64,000 nucleotides of DNA from Halalkalibacter hemicellulosilyticusJCM 9152 (GCF_000513115.1 NZ_BAUU01000023.1:1-64000); one strand, 5' to 3'. Numbered from the stretch's first letter, positions 7,696 to 17,703 are shown. The notes: generated by a model not told the origin, from the letters alone. Numbers and translations are program-made.

Positions 7696-8655
7696 ATGCC
7701 GAAAGTAAATGTAAATCCATCGACACAAATGGAACCTATGCAAGTGCATAAATTGACAAAATGGCAAATGCTTAAAAGAGATAAATGGATTTATTTTCTA
7801 TTACTACCTGGACTTATTTGGTTTATTGTTTTTAAGTATGTTCCAATGTGGGGAACGCTTATTGCCTTTCAAAATTATTCGCCCTTTTTAGGCTTTTGGG
7901 GGAGTGAATGGGTAGGATTTACTCATTTTGAACGGTTATTCCAAAACCCTGATTTTTACCGGATTTTACGTAATACATTGATCTTAGCTTTATATGAAAC
8001 AATCTTTGTTTTTCCTGCGCCGATTATTTTAGCACTTATGTTAAATGAAATTCGGTTCAATCCATATAAACGAACGATTCAAACGCTAGTTTATTTACCA
8101 AATTTCTTGTCTTGGGTTATCGTAGCTAGCTTAACATATGTATTCTTCACAACAAGTGGTGGGATTGTCAATGTGATTGTTGAGAATATCACAGGGAACA
8201 CGATTTTCTTTTTAGGAGATCCAGAGTGGTTCCGTACGATGATCGTTGGACAACAAATTTGGAAAAATGCCGGTTTTGGAACGATTATTTTCTTAGCGGC
8301 ATTAGCCAATGTGAGTAAAGAACAATATGAGGCAGCGATTGTTGATGGTGCTGGCCGATTTAGACGAATGTGGCATGTCACATTGCCAGCGATCAGGCAC
8401 GTTATTGTCATTTTATTAATTTTAAATATGGGGAACTTCCTTGATCAAGGGTTCCAGCAAATTTATTTAATGACGAACTCATTAAATCGTTCTGTTGCTG
8501 ATGTGTTTGATGTGTACATTTATTTCTCAGGTATCACTCAAGGAGCGTTTAGCCATAGTACAGCAGTTGGTCTATTTAAAGGCGTTGTTGGAATTGTTTT
8601 AATTTTGACGACGAGATATATTGCTAAGAAGTTAAAGCAAGAGACATTATTTTAA
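7696..8655 (+). CDS. ABC transporter permease, CUT1 family (LplB/YtcP-like), first subunit
   Basis: A 319-residue inner-membrane permease with six predicted helices. The first follows WIYFLLLPGLIWFIVF, and the cytoplasmic EAA loop reads EQYEAAIVDGAGRFRRMWHVTLP, which docks the ATPase. The N-terminal KRDKWIY and PFLGFWGSEWVGFTHF segments are typical of the LplB/YteP type that imports pectin-derived or complex oligosaccharides together with a lipoprotein such as 5633-7180. ATG at 7696 follows AGAAAGGAGAAGG. The second permease begins 33 bases after the stop. A partner ATPase is not in the window; in related systems MsmX serves several transporters. Confidence 0.92.
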   Translation: MPKVNVNPSTQMEPMQVHKLTKWQMLKRDKWIYFLLLPGLIWFIVFKYVPMWGTLIAFQNYSPFLGFWGSEWVGFTHFERLFQNPDFYRILRNTLILALYETIFVFPAPIILALMLNEIRFNPYKRTIQTLVYLPNFLSWVIVASLTYVFFTTSGGIVNVIVENITGNTIFFLGDPEWFRTMIVGQQIWKNAGFGTIIFLAALANVSKEQYEAAIVDGAGRFRRMWHVTLPAIRHVIVILLILNMGNFLDQGFQQIYLMTNSLNRSVADVFDVYIYFSGITQGAFSHSTAVGLFKGVVGIVLILTTRYIAKKLKQETLF

Positions 8656-8688
8656 ATTGTCTAGCTTAGAAATGGAGGGATAGTGGTT

Positions 8689-9557
8689 ATGAAATCACAT
8701 AACACACCACTAGGAAGAGTTTTCGATGTGTTTAACCATATCATTCTAGCCTTAATTGCACTTGCGATGATTATACCGTTTATGTATGTGATTGCCGGTT
8801 CCTTTGCGACGGAAGCGGAGCTAGCGCAAAGACCGTTCTTTATTTTTCCAGAAACCTTTACGATGGGTGCTTATCAATATATTTTCTCAACAGCGACGTT
8901 TGTGCGAAGTATTGGTGTATCCGTCTTTGTGACAGTGGCTGGAACCGTTGTTAGTCTAGCCCTTACGTTAACGATGGGATATGCGCTATCGAAAGCACGA
9001 ATTATTGGGCATCAATTTTTCATTTACCTTGTCATCTTCACGATTATTTTCCAGGGTGGATGATTCCAACATATCTCTTAGTACGTGATCTAGGTTTATT
9101 AAATTCGTTATGGTCACTGATTATGCCGATTGCGATGAACCCGATGTGGTTAATTATCGTTATTTCCTTCTTCCGCACACTTCCACGTGAGCTGGAAGAA
9201 TCTGCACGAATTGATGGATGTACCGATATCGGTGTCTTTTGGAAGATTGCGTTGCCTTTATCAAAGCCGATTATCGCCACGTTTACACTATTTTATGCGG
9301 TGCAATATTGGGGCGACTATTTCAATGCGCTTCTTTATATTTCCGATTCCACGAAATATCCGGTTATGCTGTTATTGCAAAACATTATGACGATGGCTGA
9401 TATGCGTTTCGGTGAAGTCGATGCGCTTATTGAGGCACCAGATGAATCGTTAAAACTGGCTGTTATTGTTGTCGCGACGATTCCAATTATGTTTGTTTAT
9501 CCATTTTTACAAAAGCACTTTGCTAAAGGAATGCTGTTAGGGTCGGTGAAAGGATAA
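8689..9557 (+). pseudogene. ABC transporter permease, CUT1 family (LplC/YtcP-like), second subunit, frameshifted as read
   Basis: The second inner-membrane subunit of the importer, read as two overlapping frames (to 9063 and from 9060). The first part ends IIFQGG and the second starts MIPTYLLVRDLGLL; together they form one normal permease of about 290 residues with the EAA loop ELEESARIDGCTDIGVFWKIALP. Adding one A in GGTGGATGATT (around 9058-9062) restores FQGGMIPTYLL, the usual family sequence. The ATGA stop-start overlap would permit coupled translation of two halves, but no split CUT1 permease of this kind is known to me. A sequencing error or recent mutation is more likely. ATG at 8689 has GGAGGG nine bases upstream. 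Confidence 0.8.
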
Positions 9558-9658
9558 AGCTAGTAGGGAAAAAGCAGATGAAGAGGATAGGGGATAAGTA
9601 AAATGTCCCTCTTAAGAAGAACAATTAAATGGAAAAACATCCTGCTCTGATTACCGCT

Positions 9659-9808
9659 TCGGACATACACTCCGCTTTTTGCGGTCGGCTAGTGAGCCTC
9701 CTCATGCTAGCACTTTGCGGGGGTCTTATGAGGGCACCAAAAAAATTGAAAACCAACCTTTTTCAATGCCCTTCCTTTCCTCCCGCAGGAGTCTTCGTGT
9801 ATGTCCTA
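9659..9808 (+). repeat. Intergenic palindromic repeat R3 (GGACATACAC ends) carrying a solo R2-end hairpin
   Basis: GGACATACAC (9661-9670) and GTGTATGTCC (9797-9806) are perfect inverted repeats; TCCGC and GCGGGA-type bases extend the pairing. Inside are GGCTAGTGAGCCTCCTCAT and TTATGAGG arms and a hairpin AGGGCACCAAAAAAATTG/CAACCTTTTTCAATGCCCT (9731-9772) of the same type as the ends of R2. I recall similar palindromes between genes of other Bacillaceae. It fills most of the gap 9558-9952; no gene is seen there. Confidence 0.6.
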
Positions 9809-9952
9809 CGCTAGTATGGATGAGTCAACTTTCCCTTTGTGAGAGAGGAAATAAAGTTCTGAACGTTTTTATCGATCAAGTTAGAACTCTTATTGGTGAA
9901 GTTAAATCCTATCCTCATCTCTAGTTCCAATGATAGTGTGGGAGTGATAGAT

Positions 9953-12127
9953 ATGGAGAGCTATATTCATGTAAATGAAAGTCTTTTTACGAAAGTTAAT
10001 CAGCAAATAGAAGAAGCATTGACGACGATTACGAATCGATATATTGGGCAAAACCCAGCGCATCCAATGGTCTATCGAGCGTTTAGTAACGATGGGTTGA
10101 CGCGATTAAAGGATTACCGATATGAATTTAATTTTGGCGAACGATTCCCTCAGTGTCAAAATGGGCAGTTTATTTATGCGTGGGGAAAGCTCTGGCAGGA
10201 TGAAGAGGCTGAATTCATGTTTGCGCTCAATTGCTTTGGTCCGGTGCATATTCATTTGAACGGTGAATTTGTGTATCGCTCAACGATTGTGGAGGAGTTA
10301 GATCCAAAGAAAAGGGTAGGCTTTCGTTTCACATTGAAAAAAGGCTGGAATCATTTTGTGCTTCGCTTTGAGAAAACCACATCAGGAATCGGCGGTATAT
10401 TTGGAACGGGTTCATTTAAACGACATCCGATGCATGTTCTTTCTCCAACATATGAACGAGAAGGGCAGGAGGGGTGGATTTTCACAGAGCCACTCGCTCA
10501 ACCGTTAGAATGCTTGCCTGATGAGGAGACGGCATCTAAGATAGACTGGCTTCCTGCTATCGATTGGATAGAAGATCAGCGCTTACAAATGACGAGAATG
10601 TTTGGAAGTGAGACCGGTCAAGTCGCTGTTGCATGGACGAAGCTAGTGGTCCCTTATACGAGTCAGCAAGAGATTACGTTAAAAGGGTATGCCTATGGTG
10701 CGTTGACACTATCGGTTAATGATCAAATTGTTTTTGAAACAAAGGAAGATCAAGAAATTGCAGTTTCTTTACCATTGTCTTATGGGGAGTACGACATAAC
10801 GGTGATATGTACGTGTGTGAGTGAAGAGTGGGGCTTTGAGCTTGATCCTGTACAAGAGAATGTCTCCTTTACGCTTCCATACCCTGTAAAAGGGGCAAGA
10901 GAAAATTGGCTCTATTTAGGAACTTTTGCGACAGAGGAGAACGTGGATGTAAAAGAAGCGAAACGATTTGATACAGTCGTAGAAAGTACAAAGGGCCCAA
11001 CGTTTTGGCGCTTAGATCAACCGAATACGTGGGTGAGGCCCTATTTAGAAAATCGTCTATTTGGAAAATGGGATTATCCGTTAGGGGTGACGCTATACGG
11101 CCTTATCCAAACAGGGAAAGAATTAGAGCGAACGGATATCGTCCATTATGCGCTGCAACATATTGAGACGAGCACATCATTATATCAATACTCTTTGTGG
11201 GATAAGGAGCAATACGGTGCAGCCGGGGTGAATAATCAGCTGTCGGCGATCGACAGTCTGGATGATTGTGGTTCTTTCGGTTCAACGATGCTTTTGGCAA
11301 CCGAAATAAGAGACATTCGGGATGCGAATAGGATTGCCGATGATATTGCTCATTATATAACGAATGTCCAAGATCGACTATCTGATGGAACGCTTTATCG
11401 GCGCTTTGGTAGTGTTTCGTTCATGAAGGATACGATTTGGTGTGACGATCTTTATATGAGTACGCCATTCTTATGCCGCTATTTTAAAAAAACTGGTGAG
11501 CTCTCCTACTTAGAAGATGCTGCCAATCAGTTTCTCCATTATAAACAATTAATGTATATGCCGGAAGAGAAGATCATGTCGCACGTGTATGATTTCAAGT
11601 TTGATACGGCAACGAAAGTACCGTGGGGACGAGGAAATGGTTGGGTATTATTCTCACTTTCAGAATTGCTAGAAGTGTTACCAGAAGATCACTCAAAGCG
11701 CCCTGCATTAATCAGCTTCTTTCGTGAGCTATGTGAAGGCTTCCTTGCCTTACAAGGGGAACATGGCTTATGGCATCAAGTATTGACTGATTCAACATCA
11801 TACGAAGAAACATCTTGCACATCGATGTTCATATATGGGTTTGCACGGGGTGTGCGTCATGGCTGGTTAATCGATCCCAAACCGTATATAGAGGCATCCT
11901 TTCAAGGCTGGGAAGGGATGACCAGAAGAGCGATTGATCAATATGGCAATGTGTATGGTGTCTGTCAAGGCTCTGGGTATGCGTTTACGATAAGCTATTA
12001 TCGTGATGATTTATCGTGGATTTTAAATGATACGCACGGAATTGGGATTGTCCTGTTAGCTGGAATTGAGCTATTAAAGTTAAAAAAGTCATTACATGAA
12101 CGTAATGCAGTATTGGTTGAACGATAA
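9953..12127 (+). CDS. GH105-type unsaturated glucuronyl/rhamnogalacturonyl hydrolase with N-terminal beta-sandwich region
   Basis: A 724-residue protein without a signal peptide, so probably cytoplasmic. The C-terminal half (from about residue 335) resembles GH105 enzymes (YteR, YesR), which remove the unsaturated uronic acid left by rhamnogalacturonan lyases. Candidate acidic catalytic residues lie in SLDDCGSFG (Asp437/Asp438) and CDDLYMSTPF (Asp498/Asp499), and WGRGNGWV starts at residue 558. The N-terminal 330 residues are not part of the usual 370-residue enzyme; sugar-binding-like stretches such as HIHLNGEFVYRSTI and TLSVNDQIVF suggest jelly-roll modules. ATG at 9953 has GGGAG eight bases upstream; the frame opens earlier at a GTG (9893) without a site. 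The GH106-like gene starts 19 bases after the stop. Confidence 0.85.
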   Translation: MESYIHVNESLFTKVNQQIEEALTTITNRYIGQNPAHPMVYRAFSNDGLTRLKDYRYEFNFGERFPQCQNGQFIYAWGKLWQDEEAEFMFALNCFGPVHIHLNGEFVYRSTIVEELDPKKRVGFRFTLKKGWNHFVLRFEKTTSGIGGIFGTGSFKRHPMHVLSPTYEREGQEGWIFTEPLAQPLECLPDEETASKIDWLPAIDWIEDQRLQMTRMFGSETGQVAVAWTKLVVPYTSQQEITLKGYAYGALTLSVNDQIVFETKEDQEIAVSLPLSYGEYDITVICTCVSEEWGFELDPVQENVSFTLPYPVKGARENWLYLGTFATEENVDVKEAKRFDTVVESTKGPTFWRLDQPNTWVRPYLENRLFGKWDYPLGVTLYGLIQTGKELERTDIVHYALQHIETSTSLYQYSLWDKEQYGAAGVNNQLSAIDSLDDCGSFGSTMLLATEIRDIRDANRIADDIAHYITNVQDRLSDGTLYRRFGSVSFMKDTIWCDDLYMSTPFLCRYFKKTGELSYLEDAANQFLHYKQLMYMPEEKIMSHVYDFKFDTATKVPWGRGNGWVLFSLSELLEVLPEDHSKRPALISFFRELCEGFLALQGEHGLWHQVLTDSTSYEETSCTSMFIYGFARGVRHGWLIDPKPYIEASFQGWEGMTRRAIDQYGNVYGVCQGSGYAFTISYYRDDLSWILNDTHGIGIVLLAGIELLKLKKSLHERNAVLVER

Positions 12128-12146
12128 AATGGAACCGAGGTGACCT

Positions 12147-14583
12147 ATGAAATTAGACTTACATGAAGCCTTTCAAAACCCGGGTCATGAATTTTCACCG
12201 ATTCCGTTTTGGTTTTGGAATGATCAATTAACGAATGAAGAGATTAAAAGGCAAATTCACGAGATGGACGAGAAAGGGGTCAATGGCTTTGTGCTACATC
12301 CTCGTATCGGCATTCCTAAGGATATCGGCTATTTGACTGATGCCTTTATGGGTTATGTGAAAGTCGCTGTTCAGGAAGCGAAGAAGCTAGGGATGTCAGT
12401 GATTTTATATGATGAGGCGATGTATCCCTCTGGGTCGGCGAAAGGGATGGTCGTCAAACGTAATCCGTCATTTGCTAGTAGAGGGTTACAGGTTATCGAG
12501 CTACCTTGTGAGGTAGAAAAGGAACATACGATCGATCTAACTGAAGAGGATCGACTGATTGCCGTTTTTGCTGCGGAGAAAGTAGCTGAAAACGAACTGG
12601 AGCCAGATTCGATACAAGAGCTTGAGCCTCATGAGCAGACTGTTCGATTTGATGCGCCTCAAGGTGATGGACGATGGGTCATTCTGGCTTTTATCGAAAC
12701 GAATTCGGGGGGGAATATACGAGGTATCCATTTCGGTGAGGACGATGGAGAGGAGCATGCTCCGCCATCTGCTGATTTACTAAATCCCGAAGCGGTTAAG
12801 GCGTATATCGATCTCACGCATGAGCGTTATTATGACGCGCTTCAAGACGAGTTCGGCCAAACGGTGATCGCGATGTTTACCGATGAGCCTGATATTGTAG
12901 GGCGCAATGCCAAGGAAGGCATCAAGCCGTGGACAGGTGGTTCATTTGCCTGGTATGAGCAATATGGAGGCAAGAAGAGTGACCTACCAGCATTATGGTA
13001 TGACGTGGGAATAGAAACGGCCTCCATACGTAAGCGTTATGAGCAAGCGGTCTATCAACGACTTTCAACCGTGTATTATGAGCCATTAAGCCGCTGGTGT
13101 GAAGAGCATGGGATTGCTTTAACGGGTCACCCAGCGGAAAGTGATGACATTGGCTTACTCGACCATTTTCAAATACCTGGACAAGATGTCGTTTGGCGGT
13201 GGGTCGCACCGGAAGATAACAAAGGAATAACGGGACGCCATTCAACGGCCGGAAAATGCTCCGCCGATGCTGCACGACACCGTGGGAGAAGAAGAAATGC
13301 CGATGAAGTGTTGGTGTTTGTAGCAAGAAGGTGGATGGGATCTTTCCCCTGGTGATATGAAATGGTATTTCGATTGGCTATTTGTCAGAGGAGTAAACCT
13401 GATTATCCCCCATGCCTTTTATTATTCCATTGATGGCAAGAGACGGAGCCATGAGCGTCCGCCAGATGTTGGGATGCATAGTAGCTGGTGGCCTTACTAC
13501 CGGTTTTTTAGTAATTATATTAAGCGTGTAAGCTGGCTTATGACCGATAGTGTGAACACGACGAAGGTCGCGGTTCTTTGTCGAGAGAATCACTTGCCGT
13601 GGGAAATGGTGAAGCCCTTCTATGAACAGCAAATTGAATTTAATTATGTCGAGGAAGCCCTCCTGTTGTCTAAGGCTGAAATGGCGGCTGGCTTGATTCA
13701 AATTGAGGCACAATCGTACTCGACCGTTGTTATAGACGGGCGTTATTTGCTTGAGGAAAAGACAAAGCAACAGTTACGAGACTGGATAAAGCAAGGGGGT
13801 ACGGTGATTACCGTTGGCGAAGAACAAATCGTGGAAGGAGCGATCATCGTTGCAAAACCTGAAGAAGGAGCGAATCGGTTAATCGAGTCCGAACAGCAAA
13901 CGGTTCGATTAAATCCACGATGCCCCGACATTCGGATCAGTCATGTTGAAAAGGGAGATCGCTTCTTCTACTTGCTTGTTCATGAAGGCGAAGAGTCATT
14001 CAATGGTACGGTCACAATACGTGAAACAGGTACAGTTGAGTTGTGGGATGCATGGAAAGGAACGATAGAGGAGCTTGGTCAAGCGAAGGAGGTTCCTCTC
14101 ACCTTACATCGACGTGAGAGTATCATCCTAATGGTCGATCCGAATAATCGAGAGTCGATCATTAGAGATCCTGAGCCAATAAAGGAACCGATTAAAATGA
14201 TCGAACTCAATCAAGAATGGACGGTAACAGGAGAAGCATTCGAAAGACAGACGACCGCGTTACAATCATGGACAGAGTGGCCGCAAATGACCTATTACTC
14301 AGGAACGCTCACCTATAGGACGACTCTTCACTTGCAGGAACCGATTGAGAAGGCCGTTATCGATTGTGGTGAAGTCGAAGAAATCGTCAAGCTGACGGTG
14401 AATGGAGAAGAAATAGGTGTGAAGATGTGGGCACCTTATTCGTTTGAGGTAGCGGGTTTGTTACGTGAAGGAGAGAATGTGATCGAGCTAGCTGTGACGA
14501 ACAGTAAGGCTAATGAAATGGATCGGTTGGCTTTGCCTTCCGGGTTGATCGGGCCAGTTACGGTTGAGGTGTTTGGGGAGTAA
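12147..14583 (+). pseudogene. GH106-like (alpha-L-rhamnosidase-type) glycoside hydrolase, frameshifted as read
   Basis: Read as two frames (12147-13355 and 13357-14583) that join into one enzyme of about 812 residues. The start PIPFWFWNDQLTNEEIKRQI and GFVLHPRIGIP are typical of GH106-like hydrolases, followed by ILYDEAMYPSG, a TDEPD motif (about residue 247) and a C-terminal GH2-type beta-sandwich (LTYRTTLHLQEP, KLTVNGEEIGVKMWAPY). The likely role is release of rhamnose from rhamnogalacturonan fragments; the exact substrate is uncertain. Two missing bases, one at 13311-13312 (TT for TTT) and one after 13329, would restore DEVFGVCSK-GGWDLSPGDMKW. No signal peptide is seen. GAGGTGA precedes ATG. 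It is the last gene of the sugar locus. Confidence 0.75.
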
Positions 14584-14783
14584 CATCCTATATTGATGGA
14601 CTTGAATATCAGATTTCAGGCAATCTTAAGAAGCTGTGGGAGCTGAAGAGGAAGGGTTTAATAGCCTTGTGATGATCAATAAACTTATTATGTAGTTGTA
14701 AATCATTGATTCAAGCACATTCCCACTCAAATTTGGCCAACCATAAATCGAGAGAGCTTCGCAAAGCAAACAGCAGCTATCTA

Positions 14784-14850
14784 CGTATATTTCATTTGCT
14801 ACGTCCGCGCATTGCTCAGATTTCTCAGCTGAACACGTTTTAGTCTTCTT
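14784..14850 (-). repeat. Degenerate inverted fragment of repeat R1
   Basis: The stretch TCTACGTATATTTCAT-N4-CTACGT and the following TCTCAGCTGAACACG match the reverse complement of the left half of the R1 copy at 7193 (GTGTTTAG, GTAGCGGATGAAATATACGTAGA). The rest of the gap 14584-15097 (about 510 bases) shows no gene and no promoter I would defend. Confidence 0.45.
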
Positions 14851-15097
14851 CTCTACATTTCTTTACAGTCTAATCATTTAGGGTACTAGGTTCAAGTCTA
14901 TATCTTTCACTTTATTACACTCTTTGTTTTACACAAAAAACTTCCCCAAATTCATCCCAAAAGAAAATGTTTTGACATACATTAGTGAATAATAGGCTAA
15001 TGAACTAGTGTGAGCGTATAAATGAATGAAAAATGAGTCTTTCATTTGGGAGCGGTAGTGTTACAATATAAAGGGAAAATGGATGTGGAGGTTGAAT

Positions 15098-16186
15098 ATG
15101 AAAATAAAACTTGGGTTATTATACGGTGGGAAATCGGCTGAACATAAAGTATCATTACAAACAGCAAAGGCAGTTATTCAAGCATTAGACTTAACCAAAT
15201 ATGAAATTCATCCTATATATATTTCTGAAACAGGTGAGTGGATCAGAGGAGAGCAGCTACAACGTCCAGTCGAGGATGTGAAGGAGCTCCAATTAAAAGA
15301 AGGAGAAGTCGTTTCTCCAGTTGCACTAAACTCAGAAATCTTCCCGGTTTCAATCAACCATGAAACGAAGGCTGATAAGATTGATGTTGTTTTTCCATTG
15401 CTTCACGGTCCGAATGGGGAGGATGGGACGGTGCAAGGCTTATTAGAGCTGTTAAATCTCCCTTATGTTGGCAATGGCGTACTAGCATCTGCTGCTGGTA
15501 TGGATAAAGTAATGATGAAAAATATTTATGAGCAGGCAGGAATTAAGCAAGCGAATTATGTATCCTACATTCGACCTGATTGGGAAAAGGACACGGAAGT
15601 AGCGTATCAAAACGTCGAACAAACACTTGGATACCCGTGCTTTGTGAAGCCAGCGAATTTAGGCTCAAGTGTTGGGATTAGTAAATGTAACGATCGAGAG
15701 AGCTTAGAAAATGCTTTTAAGGAAGCCTTTGAATATGATCGTAAAATTATAATTGAGGAAGGAATCGACGGACGCGAAGTGGAAATTGCCGTTTTAGGAA
15801 ACGATGACCCGCAATGTTCAGTTGTTGGTGAAATCGTCCCGAAAACCGATTTCTATGACTATAAGGCGAAATATGAAGATGGAGACACGGGACTTATTAT
15901 CCCTGCTGACATTACTGAAGCGGAATATAAAGAAATCAAGCGTGTAGCGATACAATCGTTCAAAGCGCTCGACTGCTCTGGGCTCGTTCGTGCCGATTTC
16001 TTTTTGACGAAGGACGGTGACGTGCTCATGAATGAAGTGAACACGATGCCAGGCTTTACACCATTCAGTATGTTCCCGATGCTGTGGCAAGAATCAGGCG
16101 TGCCATACTCCGAGCTCATTGAGAAGCTCGTTCAGCTAGGAGTAGAGCGTCATGAGGAGAAACAGAAGATTAAATATACCTTTTAA
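15098..16186 (+). CDS. ddl: D-alanine--D-alanine ligase
   Basis: A 362-residue cytoplasmic ATP-grasp ligase that joins two D-alanines for peptidoglycan precursors. Visible motifs: [14 protein letters not shown] at the N-terminus, [29 protein letters not shown] (ATP-binding) and [16 protein letters not shown] near the C-terminus. The omega-loop FYDYKAKY keeps the Tyr of D-Ala-D-Ala enzymes, so a D-lactate ligase is unlikely. The frame opens at 15083, but GGAGG (15087-15091) is six bases before ATG at 15098, which gives the family N-terminus. murF follows after a hairpin (16204-16236), the same pairing as in other Bacillus, though here it sits near the origin cluster. Confidence 0.96.
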   Translation: MKIKLGLLYGGKSAEHKVSLQTAKAVIQALDLTKYEIHPIYISETGEWIRGEQLQRPVEDVKELQLKEGEVVSPVALNSEIFPVSINHETKADKIDVVFPLLHGPNGEDGTVQGLLELLNLPYVGNGVLASAAGMDKVMMKNIYEQAGIKQANYVSYIRPDWEKDTEVAYQNVEQTLGYPCFVKPANLGSSVGISKCNDRESLENAFKEAFEYDRKIIIEEGIDGREVEIAVLGNDDPQCSVVGEIVPKTDFYDYKAKYEDGDTGLIIPADITEAEYKEIKRVAIQSFKALDCSGLVRADFFLTKDGDVLMNEVNTMPGFTPFSMFPMLWQESGVPYSELIEKLVQLGVERHEEKQKIKYTF

Positions 16187-16203
16187 GACACATATATAGT
16201 AAT

Positions 16204-16236
16204 GAGGTTGACTCGATAGTGAGTCAGCCTCCTTTT
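16204..16236 (+). terminator. Hairpin terminator between ddl and murF
   Basis: GAGGTTGACTC (16204-16214) pairs with GAGTCAGCCTC (16221-16231) and is followed by CTTTT. It may attenuate rather than stop read-through into murF. Confidence 0.7.
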
Positions 16237-16290
16237 ACATAACGTATAATTAGAAGTGGATGAATCATTTTTCCATAAGGAGCGATTGCA

Positions 16291-17658
16291 ATGATAAAGA
16301 GGACATTTAAGGATATTGCTAAATGGGTGAACGGTGATGTGGTTGAAGGAGATATTAGCTCTGTAGAAGCAGTAGGCGTTTCGACAGATACAAGAACGAT
16401 TCAAAGAGGGAACCTATATATCCCTATCGTTGGTGAGAACTTCAATGGTCATGACTTTGTTAGTACTGCTATCGATAATGGGGCAGCTGGAGCACTTTGG
16501 CAACGAAATCAGCCGAATCCCCCTGCTCATATACCGCTTATTTATGTAGAGGATACGCTATTGGCGTTGCAAGACTTAGCTAAAAGCTATATGGCAAGCC
16601 TGTCTACAAAGGTCGTTGGTATTACGGGTAGCAATGGGAAAACAACGACGAAGGATATGGTCACGTCTGTACTCGCGACGATGTATAAAGTTCAGAAAAC
16701 AGAAGGAAATTACAATAACCATATAGGATTACCGTTAACGATTTTGCGATTAGAGGGAGATACGGAAATTGCCGTGTTGGAAATGGGCATGAGTGGGCGT
16801 GGAGAAATTGAACTTCTTTCGTCCATTGCTAAGCCAGACGCTGCGATTATTACAAATATCGGAGAGTCTCACTTACAGGATTTAGGCTCTCGTGAAGCGA
16901 TTTCCGAAGCGAAGTTTGAAATTACAGCAGGCTTGCGGGAAAGTGGAATGCTTATCATCGATGGTGATGAACCATTATTAACAGAAAAAGTCGTAAATAG
17001 CCCGTATCAGGTGACGACGGTTGGTCGTTCTAAGGAAAGTGACTATTACCCAATGCAAATAAAGCAGAAGAGCGAAGGTACTTATTTTACGATAGATGGT
17101 GAGGGAGAGTTCTTCATTCCTGTTCTCGGTAAGCATAATATTCATAATGCTCTTTCAGCGATTGCGCTTGCGAAGACGTTAGCGGTATCGAACGCTAATA
17201 TTAGAAAAGGGCTAGAAATGATGAAGATAACAGGGATGAGAACGGAATTGCTCGAAGGAAAAGCTGGAGTGAGGGTCATTAATGATGCGTACAATGCTAG
17301 TCCAACTTCCATGAGAGCTGGGATTGAACTGCTGCAGGATTTACAGGGCTATAAGAAAAAAATAGTTGTGCTCGGTGATATGCTCGAGCTCGGTGAAAAG
17401 GAAGAATCATTCCATTATGATGTGGGAAAAGGGATTGACAAAGAGAAAATCGATTATGTTATCACATTTGGTGCACTCGGCAGAAAGATTGCGGACGGGG
17501 CGAAAGAGAATTTTTCAATTGAGAGGGTCCATGCTTTTAATGACAAACAAGCATTGATTGAAACATTGAAGCGGATCGTTGAAGAGGGAGATATTGTCTT
17601 AGTGAAAGGATCCCGTGGTATGAAATTAGAAGAGGTTGTTGATGCATTGGCTAAATAG
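16291..17658 (+). CDS. murF: UDP-N-acetylmuramoyl-tripeptide--D-alanyl-D-alanine ligase
   Basis: A 455-residue cytoplasmic Mur ligase that adds the D-Ala-D-Ala made by Ddl to the UDP-MurNAc-tripeptide. The N-terminal substrate domain contains VSTDTRTIQRGNLYIPI; the central ATPase has the P-loop GITGSNGKTTTKDM (about residues 109-122) and TEGNYNNHIGLPLTIL; the C-terminal domain contains RVINDAYNASPTSMRAG. Length and motifs fit MurF rather than MurE. ATG at 16291 follows AAGGAGCGA. It lies 105 bases after ddl and is closed by the hairpin at 17664-17690. Confidence 0.96.
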   Translation: MIKRTFKDIAKWVNGDVVEGDISSVEAVGVSTDTRTIQRGNLYIPIVGENFNGHDFVSTAIDNGAAGALWQRNQPNPPAHIPLIYVEDTLLALQDLAKSYMASLSTKVVGITGSNGKTTTKDMVTSVLATMYKVQKTEGNYNNHIGLPLTILRLEGDTEIAVLEMGMSGRGEIELLSSIAKPDAAIITNIGESHLQDLGSREAISEAKFEITAGLRESGMLIIDGDEPLLTEKVVNSPYQVTTVGRSKESDYYPMQIKQKSEGTYFTIDGEGEFFIPVLGKHNIHNALSAIALAKTLAVSNANIRKGLEMMKITGMRTELLEGKAGVRVINDAYNASPTSMRAGIELLQDLQGYKKKIVVLGDMLELGEKEESFHYDVGKGIDKEKIDYVITFGALGRKIADGAKENFSIERVHAFNDKQALIETLKRIVEEGDIVLVKGSRGMKLEEVVDALAK

Positions 17659-17663
17659 TAAAT

Positions 17664-17697
17664 AAGGATCTTGGCATATGCCAGATCCTTATTTGTA
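17664..17697 (+). terminator. Terminator after murF
   Basis: AAGGATCTTGGCA (17664-17676) pairs with TGCCAGATCCTT (17679-17690), followed by a T-rich tail. It lies in the convergent gap between murF and the minus-strand GPP34 gene and could serve both. Confidence 0.75.
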
Positions 17698-17703
17698 TAT
17701 TTT

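Noticed and set aside
9060-9063. Programmed frameshift or genuine two-gene permease at the ATGA overlap
   Set aside because: No slippery heptamer or stimulatory structure is evident, and three other genes show similar single-base breaks.
7193-9808. Insertion sequence or CRISPR in the repeat-rich gaps
   Set aside because: No transposase frame is present and the repeats are not evenly spaced direct repeats with spacers.
9629-9924. Short frames over the R3 repeat
   Set aside because: Their codons come from palindromic repeat sequence and they have no ribosome-binding site.
14972-15075. Promoter for ddl starting at TTGACA
   Set aside because: TTGACA near 14973 has no acceptable -10 at 16-18 bases, and TACAAT near 15063 lacks a -35.
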